Assembly: GCF_011064615.1 (NCBI RefSeq)
Contig: NZ_JAALJH010000010.1
Coordinates: 97,400-161,399, forward strand
Direction: 5' to 3'
Length of the DNA: 64,000 bases
Source: Aquisphaera insulae
GTDB taxonomy: Bacteria; Planctomycetota; Planctomycetia; Isosphaerales; Isosphaeraceae
Shown: one piece after another, positions 17,030-25,543 of the stretch
Layout: each line of letters begins with the position of its first letter
How positions within the stretch are numbered: position 1 is the stretch's first letter
Notes under the pieces: model-generated
Told to the model about the DNA's origin: nothing
What the model saw: only the letters and a program-made list of their open reading frames with translations
Database searches by the model: none
Translations under genes and position numbers: made by a program

Positions 17030-20000
17030 CTATCTCGTGGTCGCTCCCCCGGTTTGGGCTCCGGGCCCCCGGTCGAGGGAGTCCCAGACCCGGATGGTGT
17101 AGTCACCCGATCCGGTCGCGATTCGAGTCCCGTCCGGGCTGAAGGCGACCGCGTGGACGTAGTCGCCGTGGCCGTGCAGCGCCGCGACTTCCCCGAAGGT
17201 CGTGAGGTCCCAGAGTCGCGCCGTGCCGTCGTCGCAGGCCGTCGCCAGGCGCGTGCCGTCGGGCTTGAATGCCAGCCCGTAGACCACGGCCCCGTGCCGC
17301 AGCGTGGCAAGATGCCGCTGGGTGGCGACGTCCCAGAGTCGCACCGTTCGGTCCCGGGACGCCGTCGCGACCCTCCTCCCGTCGGGGCTGAAGGCGATCC
17401 TGTTGATGAGCTCGGCGTGGGCCTTGATCGTCGCCGTGGCCCGGCCCCGGATCGCGTCCCAGAAGCGGAGGGTGCCGCCCCAGTCGGCCGAGGCGATGAG
17501 CCCGCCGTCGGGGCTGAACGACGCGTCGCTGACCTCGGCCTCGTGGCCCGAGAGGCTGGTCGTCGGCTCTCCGGTCTCGGCGTCGAGGAGGAGCACGGTC
17601 CGGTCCTGGCCGCCGGTCGCGGCCACCAGGTTCCCGCGCGGGCTGAAGGCGACTCGATATTCCACGAGCTGCTCTTGCCGCGGCGCCAGGCGGCGGGACC
17701 AGGCCGGGGTGCCCGTCGCGAGGTCCCAGGCGTGAATCCAGCCATCCCGGCCGATCGACGCGATCCTGCGGCCGTCGGGGCCGTAGGCGAGCGCCGTGAC
17801 GGCGGAACCCTCATGGCGGAAGACGGCCTTCTCCCTCCCCGCTATCGCATCCCAGAGGCGGACCGTACCGTCCCAGGCCCCGGAGGCGACCGTACGCCCG
17901 TCGGGACCGAACGCCACGTCGTAGACATAGCTGGTATGCCCGATCAGCAACCCGCCCTGCAGGGCGATGCCAACGTCCCAGTAGCTCACCCTCCCGAGCT
18001 CGTCGGCCATGGCCATGGCCGATCCATCCTGGCTGAAGGAGAGTTCCCCGATCCGGCGGCCGCCGCTACGAAAGACGCCGAGCGTGGTCCCTTCCGCCGT
18101 GTCCCAGACATGGACGGTGCGGTCGGAAGATGCGGCGACGAGCCGGCGACCGTCCGGGCTGAAGGCCAGATTCTGGACCGAATCGCGGTGGCCGCGAAAG
18201 ATGGCGAAGGGTCGGGCGAGCGTCAGGTCCCAGAGCCGCACCGTCTTGTCGGCCGACGTCGACGCCAGGGTCTTCCCGTCGGGGCTGAAAACAAGGCCTT
18301 CGATGCTGTTCTTGTGGCCGACGAGGACGGTGGGAGGACCTTCGCCGTCGATGTCCCAGAGGCGGACCAGGTTCGCGGGATGGCGGCTCCCGACGGCGAG
18401 GCGCCGCCCGTCGGGGCTCACGGCGGCGCACATGGGGTACTCTCCGGGGACCTTCCAGCGGCGCACCGAGTCCCCCGTGGCCGTGTCGCGGAGGTCCACC
18501 ACCCCCTCTTCCACGTCCACCCCCACCAGGCGCCGGCCGTCCGGGGAGAACAGGGCGTAGTGTGACCTGAACCTCGCGAGGGATCGGCCACGGCTCAGGT
18601 CCCAGAGGATGACACCCACGTCGCCGGAGCATGAGACCACCCGCGAGCCGTCGGGGGTCATCGCGAGCCGAAACACGCTACCCCTGTCGTGGGAGAAGTC
18701 GCCGACCTGACGCCCATCGGCGACGGCCCAGACGCGGACCATCCGGGCGGCGGATCCGGCGGCCACCAACGAGCTGTCGCGGCTGAATACGATCGAGGAT
18801 ACCGCCCCCTCGAGCCCCCGGAGGACGAGGCGATCGGCGCTCGCTCCGGGCGCCCGCAGCCGGACGTCCGAGCCGCCGGCCACGGAATACGCGATCAGGG
18901 CCCCCGACGGGGCCAGCTTGACGATCGATGCGGGACCATCGCCGGGGTGGAAGACCGACTGGTGATTGTCGAGCTGGGCGGCGAGGTGCCGCCACTCCCA
19001 GTCCCGATACTCGTCCGGGGCGTCCTCGAGGAAGTCGAGCGCGACGTCCAGGTTGTTCAGCTCGATCTGTGCGGCCGCGGCGACGACCGCGGCCCGGTAG
19101 CGGGCGCGACGCTCGGCGTCGCCCCGATTCGCCGCTTCGAGGGCGGCGGCCTCGGCACGGTCGCGAGAGCGGGCCGCATCGGCCCAGAGGACGGTGAGCC
19201 CCGCCAGGGCGACCACCGTGACCAGGGCCAGTGCGATGGAGAGCAAGGCCAGCGAGGGACGCCGGCGCGCCCATTTCACGAGCCGGGTCAGCGCGGTCGG
19301 GGGTCGCGCCAGGATGGGTTCGCCGACGAGGTATCGTCGGAGGTCCTCGGCCAGGGCGCCGGCGGTCGCATACCGACGGGCCGGTTCCTTCTCCATCGCC
19401 CTCAGGGTGATGGTCTCGAGGTCGCGCGGAAGGCTGGCCCGCAATCGGCGCGGGGCCACGGGCTCCGTGGAGCACAACGCCTGGAGCACCTCGATCGGCG
19501 TGTCGGCCACGAACGGCAGCCGGGCGGTGAGGAGCTGGTAGAGCATGGCACCCAGGGCATAGACATCGGCCGCCGGGCCGGCCAGGGCGCTGTGGCTGGC
19601 CTGCTCCGGCGCCATGTATTCGGGCGTCCCCATCGCCAGCCCCGTCGAGGTGAGGGAGGCCCCCCCCTCGATCGCCCGGGCGAGTCCGAAATCGGCGATC
19701 TTGGGGACGGCCCCGGACAGCGAGCCGCTCCGATCGCCGCCGGCATCGGTCTCGAGCAGGATGTTCGACGGCTTCAGGTCGCGATGGACGACCCCGTTGA
19801 GGTGGGCCGCGTCGATCGCGCGGGCGAGCGCCTCGACGAGTCGGGCCGCATCCTCCGGCGACCAGGGGTCGATGCCGATCCGATCGGCCAGCGTGATGCC
19901 CTCGACCCATTCCATGACCAGGAAGGGGTGGCCCTCGTGGACTCCCGCCTCGTAGACCCGGACGATGTTGGGGTGCTTCAGCCTCGCCGTCAGCTCGGCC

Positions 20001-20467
20001 TCGCGCTGGAATCGTTGGCGTTCGGCCTCCGAGGCGAAGCCTCCGGACAGGATCATCTTGAGCGCCACCAGGCGGCGCAGGCCCCGGTGTCGGGCCAGGT
20101 AGACCACCCCCATCCCGCCCCGACCGACCTCCCTGAGGATCTCATAATTGGCCACCTCACGGGGCGGGCTGGGAGCTTCGGGCACCGGCGCGCGGTCGGG
20201 CGAATCCGGAGAGAGCCTGCGACGAAGGGCCCATGCCTGCCGACGACGTTCATCCGGGTCGGTCGCGGGGCGGTCCGAGAGCGTCGCGGCTTGCTTGAGC
20301 CGGCCCAGCAGCCCGTCCCCGGAAACGATGGCGTCGACCAGGTCGCGGCAGGTCTCGCAGAGGTCCAGATGCTCAGCCACTCGATCCAGGTCGCGGCCAT
20401 CGAGGGCACCGGCGGCGAAATCGCCGAGTAGATGGGGCTCCGGGTGGACGGATGTATCCGGCGTCAA
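17030..20467 (-). CDS. Membrane Ser/Thr protein kinase with WD40 repeats
   Basis: A 1145-residue kinase. TTG at 20467 is the likely start: GAGGA lies seven bases upstream and no in-frame ATG or GTG lies between the preceding sigma gene and this point. H-x3-C-x2-C (His33, Cys37, Cys40) forms a zinc-finger-like head. The kinase domain is about 108-380, with GRGGMGVVY, Lys137, HRDLKPSNILL (Asp230) and ADFGLAR (Asp259). One membrane helix rich in Leu, Ala and Val follows at about 445-470. The remaining ~650 residues are WD40 repeats (recurring FSPDGRR and VRLWD), probably one or two beta-propellers. It lies 116 bases downstream of its sigma factor gene. Confidence 0.92.
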   Translation of the reverse strand: MTPDTSVHPEPHLLGDFAAGALDGRDLDRVAEHLDLCETCRDLVDAIVSGDGLLGRLKQAATLSDRPATDPDERRRQAWALRRRLSPDSPDRAPVPEAPSPPREVANYEILREVGRGGMGVVYLARHRGLRRLVALKMILSGGFASEAERQRFQREAELTARLKHPNIVRVYEAGVHEGHPFLVMEWVEGITLADRIGIDPWSPEDAARLVEALARAIDAAHLNGVVHRDLKPSNILLETDAGGDRSGSLSGAVPKIADFGLARAIEGGASLTSTGLAMGTPEYMAPEQASHSALAGPAADVYALGAMLYQLLTARLPFVADTPIEVLQALCSTEPVAPRRLRASLPRDLETITLRAMEKEPARRYATAGALAEDLRRYLVGEPILARPPTALTRLVKWARRRPSLALLSIALALVTVVALAGLTVLWADAARSRDRAEAAALEAANRGDAERRARYRAAVVAAAAQIELNNLDVALDFLEDAPDEYRDWEWRHLAAQLDNHQSVFHPGDGPASIVKLAPSGALIAYSVAGGSDVRLRAPGASADRLVLRGLEGAVSSIVFSRDSSLVAAGSAARMVRVWAVADGRQVGDFSHDRGSVFRLAMTPDGSRVVSCSGDVGVILWDLSRGRSLARFRSHYALFSPDGRRLVGVDVEEGVVDLRDTATGDSVRRWKVPGEYPMCAAVSPDGRRLAVGSRHPANLVRLWDIDGEGPPTVLVGHKNSIEGLVFSPDGKTLASTSADKTVRLWDLTLARPFAIFRGHRDSVQNLAFSPDGRRLVAASSDRTVHVWDTAEGTTLGVFRSGGRRIGELSFSQDGSAMAMADELGRVSYWDVGIALQGGLLIGHTSYVYDVAFGPDGRTVASGAWDGTVRLWDAIAGREKAVFRHEGSAVTALAYGPDGRRIASIGRDGWIHAWDLATGTPAWSRRLAPRQEQLVEYRVAFSPRGNLVAATGGQDRTVLLLDAETGEPTTSLSGHEAEVSDASFSPDGGLIASADWGGTLRFWDAIRGRATATIKAHAELINRIAFSPDGRRVATASRDRTVRLWDVATQRHLATLRHGAVVYGLAFKPDGTRLATACDDGTARLWDLTTFGEVAALHGHGDYVHAVAFSPDGTRIATGSGDYTIRVWDSLDRGPGAQTGGATTR

Positions 20468-20583
20468 GGGATCGTCCTCAACAGCAAACCGATCTTCTCT
20501 CCATGAATCGCGCCGGGGGCGAGCAACCTGACACGAATTGGCTCGACGCGGGCGCTTGGTCGGCGGATCGGCACTCGGCCGAC

Positions 20584-21174
20584 CTAAGGAATCTCGTCGA
20601 TCAGGCCCCCGGCCACTTCCCGGAGCCGGCGCAGCACCCGGGATCGCGCCGTATAGACGGCGCCCACCGACAGCCCCAGCTCCTTGGCCGCCTCGAGCCC
20701 CGTCGCCCCCTCGAGCGCCACCCGGCGGAACGCCTGCATCGTGGCCGGCTCGAACTCGATTTCCATCATCTCGAGCAGGCATTGGAGCAGGTGCCGGTCA
20801 TGCTCCTTCTCCCAGAATTGCCAGAGCTCGCTCTCCGGATCCTCGAGCTGCCGCAGGGCCTCGTCGGCATCGGGGCCGCCCGGAGTCCCGACCCGACGGG
20901 CGGGCGACCTCCAGAAGTTGCAGCTATGGTTCATCGCGATCGTTCGGATCCAGGCCCGGAAGGCTCCTTCGCGTCCGCTGTGATTGAACGTCGGCAGCCC
21001 GTGGTACACCGCGACGAAGATCTCCTGGACCAGGTCATCCACGTCGCGAGCGGCGATCGACTGGCGATGGAGCCATCCGACGATCAGCGGCCGATAGAGC
21101 GTGTGGAGGTCGTCCCAGGCGCCCTGATCGCCCTCGCGTGCCCGGATCAGCAGACTCTTCCGCGTCACATCCAC
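20584..21174 (-). CDS. ECF-type RNA polymerase sigma factor
   Basis: A 196-residue ECF sigma factor. GTG at 21174 is chosen as the start because GAGGAG lies seven bases upstream and the protein then begins directly with the family-like TRKSLLIRAREGD; an ATG 33 bases further up has no good ribosome site. Region 2 includes DVDDLVQEIFVAVY and the FRAWIRTIAMN helix. Region 4 contains the helix-turn-helix with GATGLEAAKELGLSVGAVYTA. It is followed on the same strand by the WD40 kinase, forming the second sigma/kinase pair of the window, and is divergent from the HlyD-family gene. Confidence 0.9.
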   Translation of the reverse strand: MDVTRKSLLIRAREGDQGAWDDLHTLYRPLIVGWLHRQSIAARDVDDLVQEIFVAVYHGLPTFNHSGREGAFRAWIRTIAMNHSCNFWRSPARRVGTPGGPDADEALRQLEDPESELWQFWEKEHDRHLLQCLLEMMEIEFEPATMQAFRRVALEGATGLEAAKELGLSVGAVYTARSRVLRRLREVAGGLIDEIP

Positions 21175-21529
21175 GGTCGAGCTCCTCTGCCCTTTGCTTG
21201 CCGACATGACCTGTGAACCATTATGGCGCTTTCATCGAGCTGCTGTAAGGTCCGAGAGGCCCGACTCGATTTCATGGTTGCCAGGCCGCCACGACCGGCC
21301 TTCCTGCGGCGAGCCCCGTCCGGGCCGCCAGACCTGGAGATTTCGCGTGTCGTCGGGGACGCGCACGCCGATGGATCGCCGCGCGTTCTTGCCGCGAGCC
21401 CGGCAACGAATGCGACCCCGCAGACCGTCCCGGTCGAGGGGAACTCCTCCGCGCCGGTCGTCGCATAAGGGGTCTCTCACGAGGTCGAATCCAGCCGGAG
21501 GGACCATCCTCCAAGAAAGGAGAGAGACG
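21175..21529. other. Intergenic region between divergent sigma and HlyD genes
   Basis: 355 bases with no convincing gene. Short frames on both strands lack ribosome sites and family features. The region should hold the promoters of the divergent sigma/kinase pair and the exporter pair. The only clear signal is AAAGGAGAG just before the ATG at 21530. Confidence 0.4.
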
Positions 21530-23044
21530 ATGCCGCCCGCCGACCCCGCACATGACGAACCGACGATCGGGACGGCCGTCGTTCCGGATCGAGACCGGGC
21601 CGGGTCCGGCTCGATGCATGCGATCCCGGCGATCGTCGCGCACGGCATTCCGACGCGGAGATCGCCGCGGCGAGGGATCATCCTCGCGACGTCGACGCTC
21701 GCGTCGCTGGTCGCGGGGGGCATCTACCTCGCGCCCACGATCCGGCGGGCCGTCCAGACGGTCTCCACCGAGGACGCATACGTGAACAGCCATGCGACGT
21801 TGGTGGCCCCTCGAGTGCAAGGCCAGGTCGCTCGAGTGCTCGTCGACGACAACATGCGGGTGTCCAGGGGTGACCTGCTCGTCGAACTCGCACGCGAGCC
21901 GTACCAGGCGCAGGTTGACATCAAGGAGGCGGCCGTCGCGAATGCCGAGGCCGAACTCAAGGCGGCCGAGGCCCAGGCCAGGGGCACCCTGGGCCGGCTG
22001 CGCGGCCTGAGCTGGAAGCTCCAGATCGCGGAAGAGCAGGTCGACAACGCCGTCGCCCTGCTGGCATCCCGCGTCGAGGTCCTGAAGAGCCGAGAGGCGA
22101 CCATGGAACGCGCCGGCTCCGACTATCGGCGGGCGCGGTCACTGCTGGAACGCGGGGCGATCCCCCGCGAGGAGTTCGAACAACGGCTCGAGGCCCTGCG
22201 CGTCGCCGAAGCCTCGGCGAATGAGGCTCGGGAAGAGGTCCTCGAGACGCGGGCCACCCTCGGAATCCCCCCTCGACCCGAGAAGGGGGACCTGTCCGAC
22301 GTCCCTGCCGATATCAACCAGACCTCCTCCGGCGTCCGCGAGGCGCTCGCCGAAGTCGTCCAGTGCACCTCGCAGATCGGCCTCCCCTGGATACCCACGA
22401 CGGCGACGCCGAGGCAGGTGCTCGCGGAGTTCGTCAGCCGCGACAGGCAGGGGAAGATCGATCGGATGATGGATCGCATCGTCTCCGAGGCCCCGGCCGT
22501 CCGGGCGGCGATGAGCCGGCGACTCCAGATGGTGCGCGACCTGGAACGGGCGAAACTAAACCTTTCGTACTGCGACATCCGCGCCGAGATCGATGGCATC
22601 GTCATGCGGCGCAACGTCAATCCCGGGAACGTCGTGGCGGAATGCCAATCCTTGATGGCCATCCGTTCGCTCACCGAAATCTGGATCGACGCCAATTTCA
22701 AGGAGACGCAGCTCGCCGACCTGCGGATCGGCCAGCGGGTCGAGATCGATGCCGACATGTACGGGAGTCAGAAGATGTTCCGGGGCCGTGTGAGCGGCTT
22801 CTCATCGGGGACCGGACTGACGCTCGGGCTCCTTCCCGCGCAGAACGCCACGGGCAACTTCGTGAAGATCGTCCAGCGGCTTCCGGTCCGCATCGAGCTG
22901 GAGAATTACGATCCCGAGCGGGACACGCTCTTCGCCGGGCTGTCGGTGACACCCTATGTGTTCGTCCATGAAGCACTTCGCGGACCCTGGGCCGGTCAGC
23001 GGCTCCAGGGACCCCGGTGCCCCGACTCCAACGGCTCGGAGTGA
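21530..23044 (+). CDS. HlyD/EmrA-type membrane fusion protein
   Basis: A 504-residue periplasmic adaptor of a multidrug or small-molecule efflux system. The ATG follows AAAGGAGAG. An N-terminal membrane helix lies at about 46-66, followed by the EmrA-like VSTEDAYVNSHATLVAPRVQGQV lipoyl half, a long coiled-coil (about 120-240), an extra ~75-residue helical insert (about 258-335), the second lipoyl half (SYCDIRAEIDGIVMRRNVNPG) and beta-barrel segments. The family links the inner-membrane pump to the envelope exit. The EmrB-like pump gene follows at once. A RiPP precursor gene lies 0.4 kb beyond the pump, so peptide export is conceivable but not shown. Confidence 0.9.
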   Translation: MPPADPAHDEPTIGTAVVPDRDRAGSGSMHAIPAIVAHGIPTRRSPRRGIILATSTLASLVAGGIYLAPTIRRAVQTVSTEDAYVNSHATLVAPRVQGQVARVLVDDNMRVSRGDLLVELAREPYQAQVDIKEAAVANAEAELKAAEAQARGTLGRLRGLSWKLQIAEEQVDNAVALLASRVEVLKSREATMERAGSDYRRARSLLERGAIPREEFEQRLEALRVAEASANEAREEVLETRATLGIPPRPEKGDLSDVPADINQTSSGVREALAEVVQCTSQIGLPWIPTTATPRQVLAEFVSRDRQGKIDRMMDRIVSEAPAVRAAMSRRLQMVRDLERAKLNLSYCDIRAEIDGIVMRRNVNPGNVVAECQSLMAIRSLTEIWIDANFKETQLADLRIGQRVEIDADMYGSQKMFRGRVSGFSSGTGLTLGLLPAQNATGNFVKIVQRLPVRIELENYDPERDTLFAGLSVTPYVFVHEALRGPWAGQRLQGPRCPDSNGSE

Positions 23045-23055
23045 GGACCCTCGCC

Positions 23056-24663
23056 ATGACCGGCTTCCAACCGCCCCGAGCGCCTTGGCGGCAAACGCCC
23101 GGCCCGTGGCTCATCGCCGTGGCCGTCACGGTGCCGACGTTCATGGAAGTGCTCGACTGCTCGATCACCAACGTCGCCCTCAGCTTCATCACCGGCGAGC
23201 TGGCCGCGGCCGCGAACGACAGCGAGCTGATCATCACCAGCTACTTCTCGGCGAACGCCATCATCCTGCCGCTCTCCGGCTGGCTCTCGACCTACCTCGG
23301 GAGACGACGCTACTTCCTGATCTCGCTGGCCGGCTTCACGGCCATGTCGCTGCTCTGCGGGTTGGCAACCAACCTCCCCACCCTGATCGTCTTCCGGACG
23401 CTCCAGGGAATCGCAGGGGGCGGCCTCCAGCCGTGTACGCAAGGGATCTTGCTCGACGCATTCCCGAAGGAGAAACGCGGATCGGCGATGACGGCTTATG
23501 CGGTAGCCATCCTGATCGCGCCGATCGCCGGGCCGTCCCTCGGGGGGTGGATCACCGACAGCTATTCCTGGCGGTGGCTCTTCTTCATCAACGTGCCGAC
23601 CGGGCTTGCGGCGCTGGCGATGTGTGCCGCCGTACTTCGGGACCCTCCGTACCTGAACGAGCAACGTGCGGAATTCCACCGCGAACGACGCCGGCTGGAC
23701 TTCGTCGGGTTGGGGCTGATCACGATCGGCCTGGGCAGCCTGGAGTTCGTCCTGAGCAAGGGCCAGGAATGGGACTGGTTCGGCGACCCATGGTTTCGGG
23801 TCCACGGGCTCGTCACGGCGGTGGTCGCGGCGCTTTCCCTGGCCGTCTGGTGGGAGTTGCGCGTTGATTCGCCGGTCGTCGATCTCCGTCCGCTGGCCGA
23901 CCGCAACTTCGCGGCCAGCGCCGTCATCCTCTGCTGCGCCTGCGGGGTGCTCTGTGGCGTCTCCACCGTGCTGCCCCGCATGCTCCTGGGCCTCTACGGT
24001 TACGACGCGCTCAACACCGGGCTGGTGATGTCCCCCTCGGGGGTCTTCTCGCTCATGCTGCTGCCGGTCGTCGCCGGCCTGCTCGGCCGCGGTGTCGATG
24101 CCCGTTGGCTGGTCGTCGTCGGCACCCTGATCATGGCGGCGGGATGTTTCTGGACGGCGCAGATGAACCTGTCCATCAGCCCCGACCGGGTGCTCTGGCC
24201 CCGGGTGGTTCGAGGGGTCGGGCAGTCGATCCTCTTCAGCCCGCTCAACGTCGTCGCCTTTGCCTCCCTGCCGCCGCGCAGTCGCGGGGCGGCGGCCGGC
24301 CTGCTCGCCCTCCTGAGGAACGAGGGGGGGAGCATCGGCACATCCATGGCCAAGGTGATCTGCGAGCGTCGAGAACAGCTCCACTATGAAAGACTGGGGG
24401 AATGGCTCGACCCGCTCAGCCCGAACCTCGACGATTCCCTCGGCGTGCTCCGGGAGAGCTTCCGCCACTTCACCGGCGATCCTGCCGGGGCCGACTCGAT
24501 GGCCTGGAAGGTCATCTCCGACGCCCGGAGTCAACAGTCACTCGCGATGGCAGACTTCGACTGCTTCTGGGGTTGCGGAGTGCTCGCCCTGGCGATTCTC
24601 CCGCTCGTGCTCCTGATGAAGCGTTCCGTGGCCGAGAGCGGTGCGCATGTGGCGGCAGAATGA
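23056..24663 (+). CDS. EmrB/QacA (DHA2) family MFS efflux transporter
   Basis: A 535-residue, 14-helix major facilitator of the drug:H+ antiporter-2 family. The motif VLDCSITNVALSFI is the first-helix signature D1, GWLSTYLGRRRYF is the loop 2-3 motif, and GPSLGGWITD is the antiporter motif C of helix 5. ATG at 23056 with GAGG upstream is used; GTG at 23041, overlapping the stop of the previous gene, is also possible. Together with the EmrA-like protein it forms a pump and adaptor pair. No outer-membrane TolC-like gene is present nearby. Confidence 0.92.
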   Translation: MTGFQPPRAPWRQTPGPWLIAVAVTVPTFMEVLDCSITNVALSFITGELAAAANDSELIITSYFSANAIILPLSGWLSTYLGRRRYFLISLAGFTAMSLLCGLATNLPTLIVFRTLQGIAGGGLQPCTQGILLDAFPKEKRGSAMTAYAVAILIAPIAGPSLGGWITDSYSWRWLFFINVPTGLAALAMCAAVLRDPPYLNEQRAEFHRERRRLDFVGLGLITIGLGSLEFVLSKGQEWDWFGDPWFRVHGLVTAVVAALSLAVWWELRVDSPVVDLRPLADRNFAASAVILCCACGVLCGVSTVLPRMLLGLYGYDALNTGLVMSPSGVFSLMLLPVVAGLLGRGVDARWLVVVGTLIMAAGCFWTAQMNLSISPDRVLWPRVVRGVGQSILFSPLNVVAFASLPPRSRGAAAGLLALLRNEGGSIGTSMAKVICERREQLHYERLGEWLDPLSPNLDDSLGVLRESFRHFTGDPAGADSMAWKVISDARSQQSLAMADFDCFWGCGVLALAILPLVLLMKRSVAESGAHVAAE

Positions 24664-25083
24664 CGCTCCGGAGGTCCATCGCCGAGTGACGTGACGTCGG
24701 CAAGCCCGGGATTCACGTCCCCGAGCGGCGGCCGTCGCCGGCCCGTCGCATCGGCGAGGCTGCAGGCGACAACGAACCATACCTGCCGGTCGACGGCGAG
24801 TCCGCGGTTCGTCGTCGCGACGTCCTCTGGCGGCAGAATCCCACGAAGAGACCCGCCGGAATTCTTCCTGCCGATGTGGCCGGTCTTCGAGGCGGATGTC
24901 GGTAGAGAGGTGACCGCGGTGGCGACACGAAGTGATGAACGAGACTGGACTCGCTCAGGTCGCATCACCGCCGGTGGAAGCGGCCCGATATTCGGGCCCG
25001 ACCGTGTCTCCGACCGAGTCCCGGGCGGGCCTCGGAAGTCGACCGACATCACGTTCCAACCACCATTTCGGAGAGGGAGAATC
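24664..25083. other. Upstream region of the precursor-peptide gene
   Basis: 420 bases with no convincing gene. The frame of the precursor stays open upstream to 24691, but that part has no family-like features or ribosome site, while GGAGAGGGAG sits just before the ATG at 25084. The region presumably carries the promoter of the RiPP locus; no consensus -35/-10 pair was recognised. Confidence 0.4.
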
Positions 25084-25416
25084 ATGCTGACCCGAAACAC
25101 CCTTGCACCCCAGGACGCGAAGGAGAGCGGCTACGTCTCGCGGGCCCTGGACTCGGCGACGAGCGGCCTGTTCACGGCCTTCCCCAGCCTCTCGGACGGT
25201 ATCGTCGGGGCGGCCGGCGCCCGCGCGAAGGAGAGCGGCTACGTCTCGCGGGCCCTGGACTCGGCGACGAGCGGCCTGTTCACGGCCTTCCCCAGCCTCT
25301 CGGACGGCATCGTCGAGGCGGCCGGCGCCCGCGAGCGGCGGGGGGACGAGGACCGTAACTCGGGCGCGGATATCCCCGGCTACATCGGCCGTGGCGTCCG
25401 AGCCCTCGTTTGCTGA
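25084..25416 (+). CDS. Probable RiPP precursor with two tandem core repeats
   Basis: A 110-residue peptide starting at ATG 25084 behind a strong GGAGAGGGAG ribosome site. After an 11-residue start it consists of two 36-residue repeats (12-47 and 48-83) that differ only by Gly versus Glu near their ends, then a 27-residue tail ending in Val-Cys. Each repeat carries Y-V-S, F-T-A and F-P-S triads; F-x-S is the substrate motif of FxsB-type radical SAM maturases, which form three-residue cyclophanes. The gene lies 127 bases upstream of such a maturase on the same strand. It has no signal peptide and resembles no enzyme. The precursor role is inferred from context and motif. Confidence 0.7.
   Translation: MLTRNTLAPQDAKESGYVSRALDSATSGLFTAFPSLSDGIVGAAGARAKESGYVSRALDSATSGLFTAFPSLSDGIVEAAGARERRGDEDRNSGADIPGYIGRGVRALVC
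25117..25332 (+). repeat. 108-bp in-frame tandem duplication in the precursor gene
   Basis: Two adjacent 108-bp units (25117-25224 and 25225-25332) are identical except for two bases near their 3' ends, one silent (T/C) and one changing Gly to Glu. The near identity points to a recent duplication or gene conversion of the core module. Confidence 0.95.
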
Positions 25417-25543
25417 CATCATTCGATGCCTGAGGCGCGGGCGTGGGGATGTTGCAAACCCAACCCCCGCCCGCCCGCCCACCACCCTCAGCTTGCCGAC
25501 GGACAATCCAGCTACCGACCATCGACCACGACGAGGATCTCTC

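Noticed and set aside
24691..25083. N-terminal extension of the RiPP precursor frame
   Set aside because: The frame is open by chance; a strong ribosome site marks ATG 25084.
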